Shown: one piece after another, positions 62,621 through 64,000 of the stretch
How positions within the stretch are numbered: position 1 is the stretch's first letter
How the letters are laid out: each line of letters starts with the position of its first letter
Assembly: GCF_000473165.1 (NCBI RefSeq)
Contig: NZ_KI421504.1
Span: 308,595-372,594 of the forward strand
DNA from: Leisingera aquimarina DSM 24565
GTDB taxonomy: Bacteria > Pseudomonadota > Alphaproteobacteria > Rhodobacterales > Rhodobacteraceae
DNA length: 64,000 bases
Direction of reading: 5' to 3'
Notes under the pieces: model-generated
The model's input: the letters and a program-made list of their open reading frames with translations, nothing else
What the model was told of the DNA's origin: nothing
Databases searched by the model: none
Made by a program: the position numbers and the translations under genes

Positions 62621-62645
62621 ACGCCCGCCCTTTTTCATCTTAGAA

Positions 62646-62678
62646 CAAATACTCCCGCCGGAGGCGTCCGGCGGGAGC
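62646..62678 (-). terminator. Hairpin/GGGAGTATTTG repeat acting as terminator of folD
   Basis: Perfect 11-bp stem CTCCCGCCGGA-GGCG-TCCGGCGGGAG (62652-62677). In the folD (-) direction it is followed by TATTTGTTCTA. It also lies after the convergent EamA gene. It is the cleanest member of the window-wide repeat family. Confidence 0.7.
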
Positions 62679-62714
62679 AGGTAATCTCAGCCAATGCTGT
62701 TGTGCGGCGCGGTT

Positions 62715-63605
62715 TCAGGCGGTCAGGCCTTCGGGCTCTTTCAGACCGTTGGCGCGGCAGCAGGCGGTGACGGTATTGGCCAGAAGGCAGGCGATGGTCA
62801 TCGGGCCGACGCCGCCCGGCACCGGGGTGATGGCGCCGGCGCGTTCGGCTGCAGAGGCAAAATCGACGTCGCCCACCAGCTTGGTCTTGCCGTCGCGCTC
62901 GATCCGGTTGATGCCGACGTCAATCACCGTGGCGCCTTCCTTGATCCAGTCGCCCGGCACCATTTCCGGACGGCCCACGGCGGCCACAACGATGTCGGCG
63001 CGGCGCACAACATCCGGCAGGTCCTTGGTGCGCGAATGCGCGATGGTCACGGTGCAGCTGTCGCCCAGCAGCAATTGCGCCATCGGCTTGCCGACGATGT
63101 TGGAACGGCCGATCACAACCGCATCCATGCCCGACAGCGACCCATGGTGGTCGCGCAGCATCATCAGGCAGCCCAGCGGCGTGCAGGGCACCATCGATTT
63201 CTGGCCAGTGCCCAACAGGCCCACATTGGAGATGTGGAAGCCGTCCACGTCCTTTTCCGGCGCGATCGAGTTGATCACCAGATCCTCGTTCATATGCTTC
63301 GGCAGCGGCAGCTGCACCAGAATGCCGTGGATCGAGGGGTCGTTGTTCAGCTGCTCAACCACCGCCAGCAGATCCGCTTCCGAGGTGTCCGCATCCAGCT
63401 TGTGCTCAACCGAGTTCATGCCGACCTCGACGGTCTGCTTGCCCTTGGAGCGCACATAGACCTGGGAGGCCGGATCTTCGCCCACCAGAACCACGGCGAG
63501 GCCCGGGGTGATGCCGTTTTCTTCTTTCAGCCGCGCCACGTGTTCGGCCACCTGGCCGCGCACCTTGGCCGCAAAGGCCTTGCCGTCAATCAGAGTTGCT
63601 GCCAT
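62715..63605 (-). CDS. folD: Methylene-THF dehydrogenase / methenyl-THF cyclohydrolase
   Basis: A 296-residue bifunctional enzyme interconverting methylene-, methenyl- and formyl-tetrahydrofolate. [24 protein letters not shown] (with the catalytic Tyr/Lys pair), [49 protein letters not shown] and [13 protein letters not shown] are complete. It links formate-level carbon to the methylene-THF used by GlyA. It is followed by a hairpin terminator. Confidence 0.97.
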   Translation of the reverse strand: MAATLIDGKAFAAKVRGQVAEHVARLKEENGITPGLAVVLVGEDPASQVYVRSKGKQTVEVGMNSVEHKLDADTSEADLLAVVEQLNNDPSIHGILVQLPLPKHMNEDLVINSIAPEKDVDGFHISNVGLLGTGQKSMVPCTPLGCLMMLRDHHGSLSGMDAVVIGRSNIVGKPMAQLLLGDSCTVTIAHSRTKDLPDVVRRADIVVAAVGRPEMVPGDWIKEGATVIDVGINRIERDGKTKLVGDVDFASAAERAGAITPVPGGVGPMTIACLLANTVTACCRANGLKEPEGLTA

Positions 63606-63653
63606 TTGATCTCTTCCTCTTTGCCGCAGGCCCGGATCGCCCCTGGCGCCTGC

Positions 63654-63959
63654 CTATTCCTCACGGATCACCCGCGCCTCGCGGGCAATCGACCACTCCA
63701 CCAGCTGCCGCCACAGGCGCTCGATCAGATCAGGGTCCAGCCCCTGGCTCTCAGCGGCGGCGCGGGCCTTCATGACCACGTCTTCAACCCGTTCCGGGAT
63801 CCGCGCCGGCCAGCCGTTTGCCTGCTTCAGCGCAATCGCCCGGTCAATGTAGCCGGCCCGTTCCGCCAGCAGCGCCACCAGCTCCCGGTCCAGATGATCG
63901 ATCTGAAGCCGGAGGCTGGCCATATCGCTGCAGGCATCTGGCGGGGTGCGTGTGCTCAT
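63654..63959 (-). CDS. Chorismate mutase (AroQ type)
   Basis: A 101-residue all-helical mutase converting chorismate to prephenate. LRLQIDHLDRELVALLAERAGYIDRAIALKQANG shows the AroQ N-terminal helix, with Arg/Lys residues lining the site; RVEDVVMKARAAAESQGLDPDLIERLWRQLVEWSI is the C-terminal helix pair. It is the single-domain form. It lies 48 bases upstream of folD on the same strand, so the two are probably co-transcribed. Confidence 0.92.
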   Translation of the reverse strand: MSTRTPPDACSDMASLRLQIDHLDRELVALLAERAGYIDRAIALKQANGWPARIPERVEDVVMKARAAAESQGLDPDLIERLWRQLVEWSIAREARVIREE

Positions 63960-63972
63960 GTCTTAAAACTCT

Positions 63973-64000
63973 CACGGCCCAGGATGGGTCCCGGGCCGTG
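63973..64000 (-). terminator. Probable terminator of a gene beyond the window end
   Basis: On the - strand CACGGCCC-GGGACCCATCCT-GGGCCGTG followed by AGAGTTTTAAG, just before the chorismate mutase gene. It would end transcription of a - strand gene lying to the right of the window. Confidence 0.6.

Overview
The window looks like a chromosomal segment of a marine alphaproteobacterium of the Rhodobacteraceae (Roseobacter group; a Leisingera/Phaeobacter/Ruegeria-like genus is an inference). The evidence is the high GC content, the ancestral order murA - DUF2948 - hisD - UPF0262 - LMW phosphatase - infA - maf - rng - yacG - tRNA-Phe, a serine-cycle cluster, and a recurrent hairpin-plus-GAGTATTT intergenic repeat. 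No rRNA genes or CRISPR array are visible.

Region 1 (1-13.2 kb) is a single-direction catabolic locus on the + strand. It holds the end of a MalK-type ATPase, a binding protein and two CUT1 permeases. These are followed by a SnoaL/NTF2-fold protein, a histidinol-dehydrogenase-family enzyme resembling sulfopropanediol dehydrogenase HpsN, a second (two-domain) SnoaL-like protein, an SDR, a LacI regulator, a third (two-domain) SnoaL-like protein, a cupin, a MetE-like Zn-dependent transferase, an alpha/beta hydrolase and an RraA-type aldolase. Many genes overlap by 1-4 bases. The substrate is unknown; I could not match the gene set to a described pathway.

Region 2 (13.74-25.44 kb) is a genomic island in the 3' end of tRNA-Phe(GAA). 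It carries a type I restriction-modification operon (hsdM-hsdS-orf118-hsdR) behind a gene for a 512-residue protein with polymerase-A / single-subunit-RNA-polymerase-like palm motifs. The cargo is bracketed by 996-bp inverted repeats, and the tyrosine recombinase gene by 75-bp inverted repeats that contain the attachment core. Three copies of a 14-bp core are present (two direct, one inverted), so inversion as well as excision can be imagined.

Region 3 (25.4-36.9 kb) is the conserved housekeeping cluster (yacG, rng, maf, infA, hisD, murA), interrupted by variable genes: a nitrilase-family amidase, a coiled-coil protein, two GNATs, an NTF2-fold protein and an SDR. It ends with tRNA-Thr(GGT). 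Region 4 (37-46.5 kb) holds a chemoreceptor, a CHASE-PAS hybrid histidine kinase, an EamA exporter, a Na/Pi cotransporter-like protein and a DeoR regulator.

Region 5 (46.9-64 kb) is a one-carbon region. On the - strand sgaA-mtkA-mtkB-hprA-ppc-glyA, and divergently a LuxR-type response regulator, mcl and glycerate 2-kinase, provide almost the whole serine cycle (malate dehydrogenase and enolase are expected elsewhere). A truncated haemoglobin, a DUF1989-GcvT fusion, an EamA transporter, folD and a chorismate mutase follow. FolD and the GcvT-like protein plausibly connect the cycle to the tetrahydrofolate one-carbon pool.
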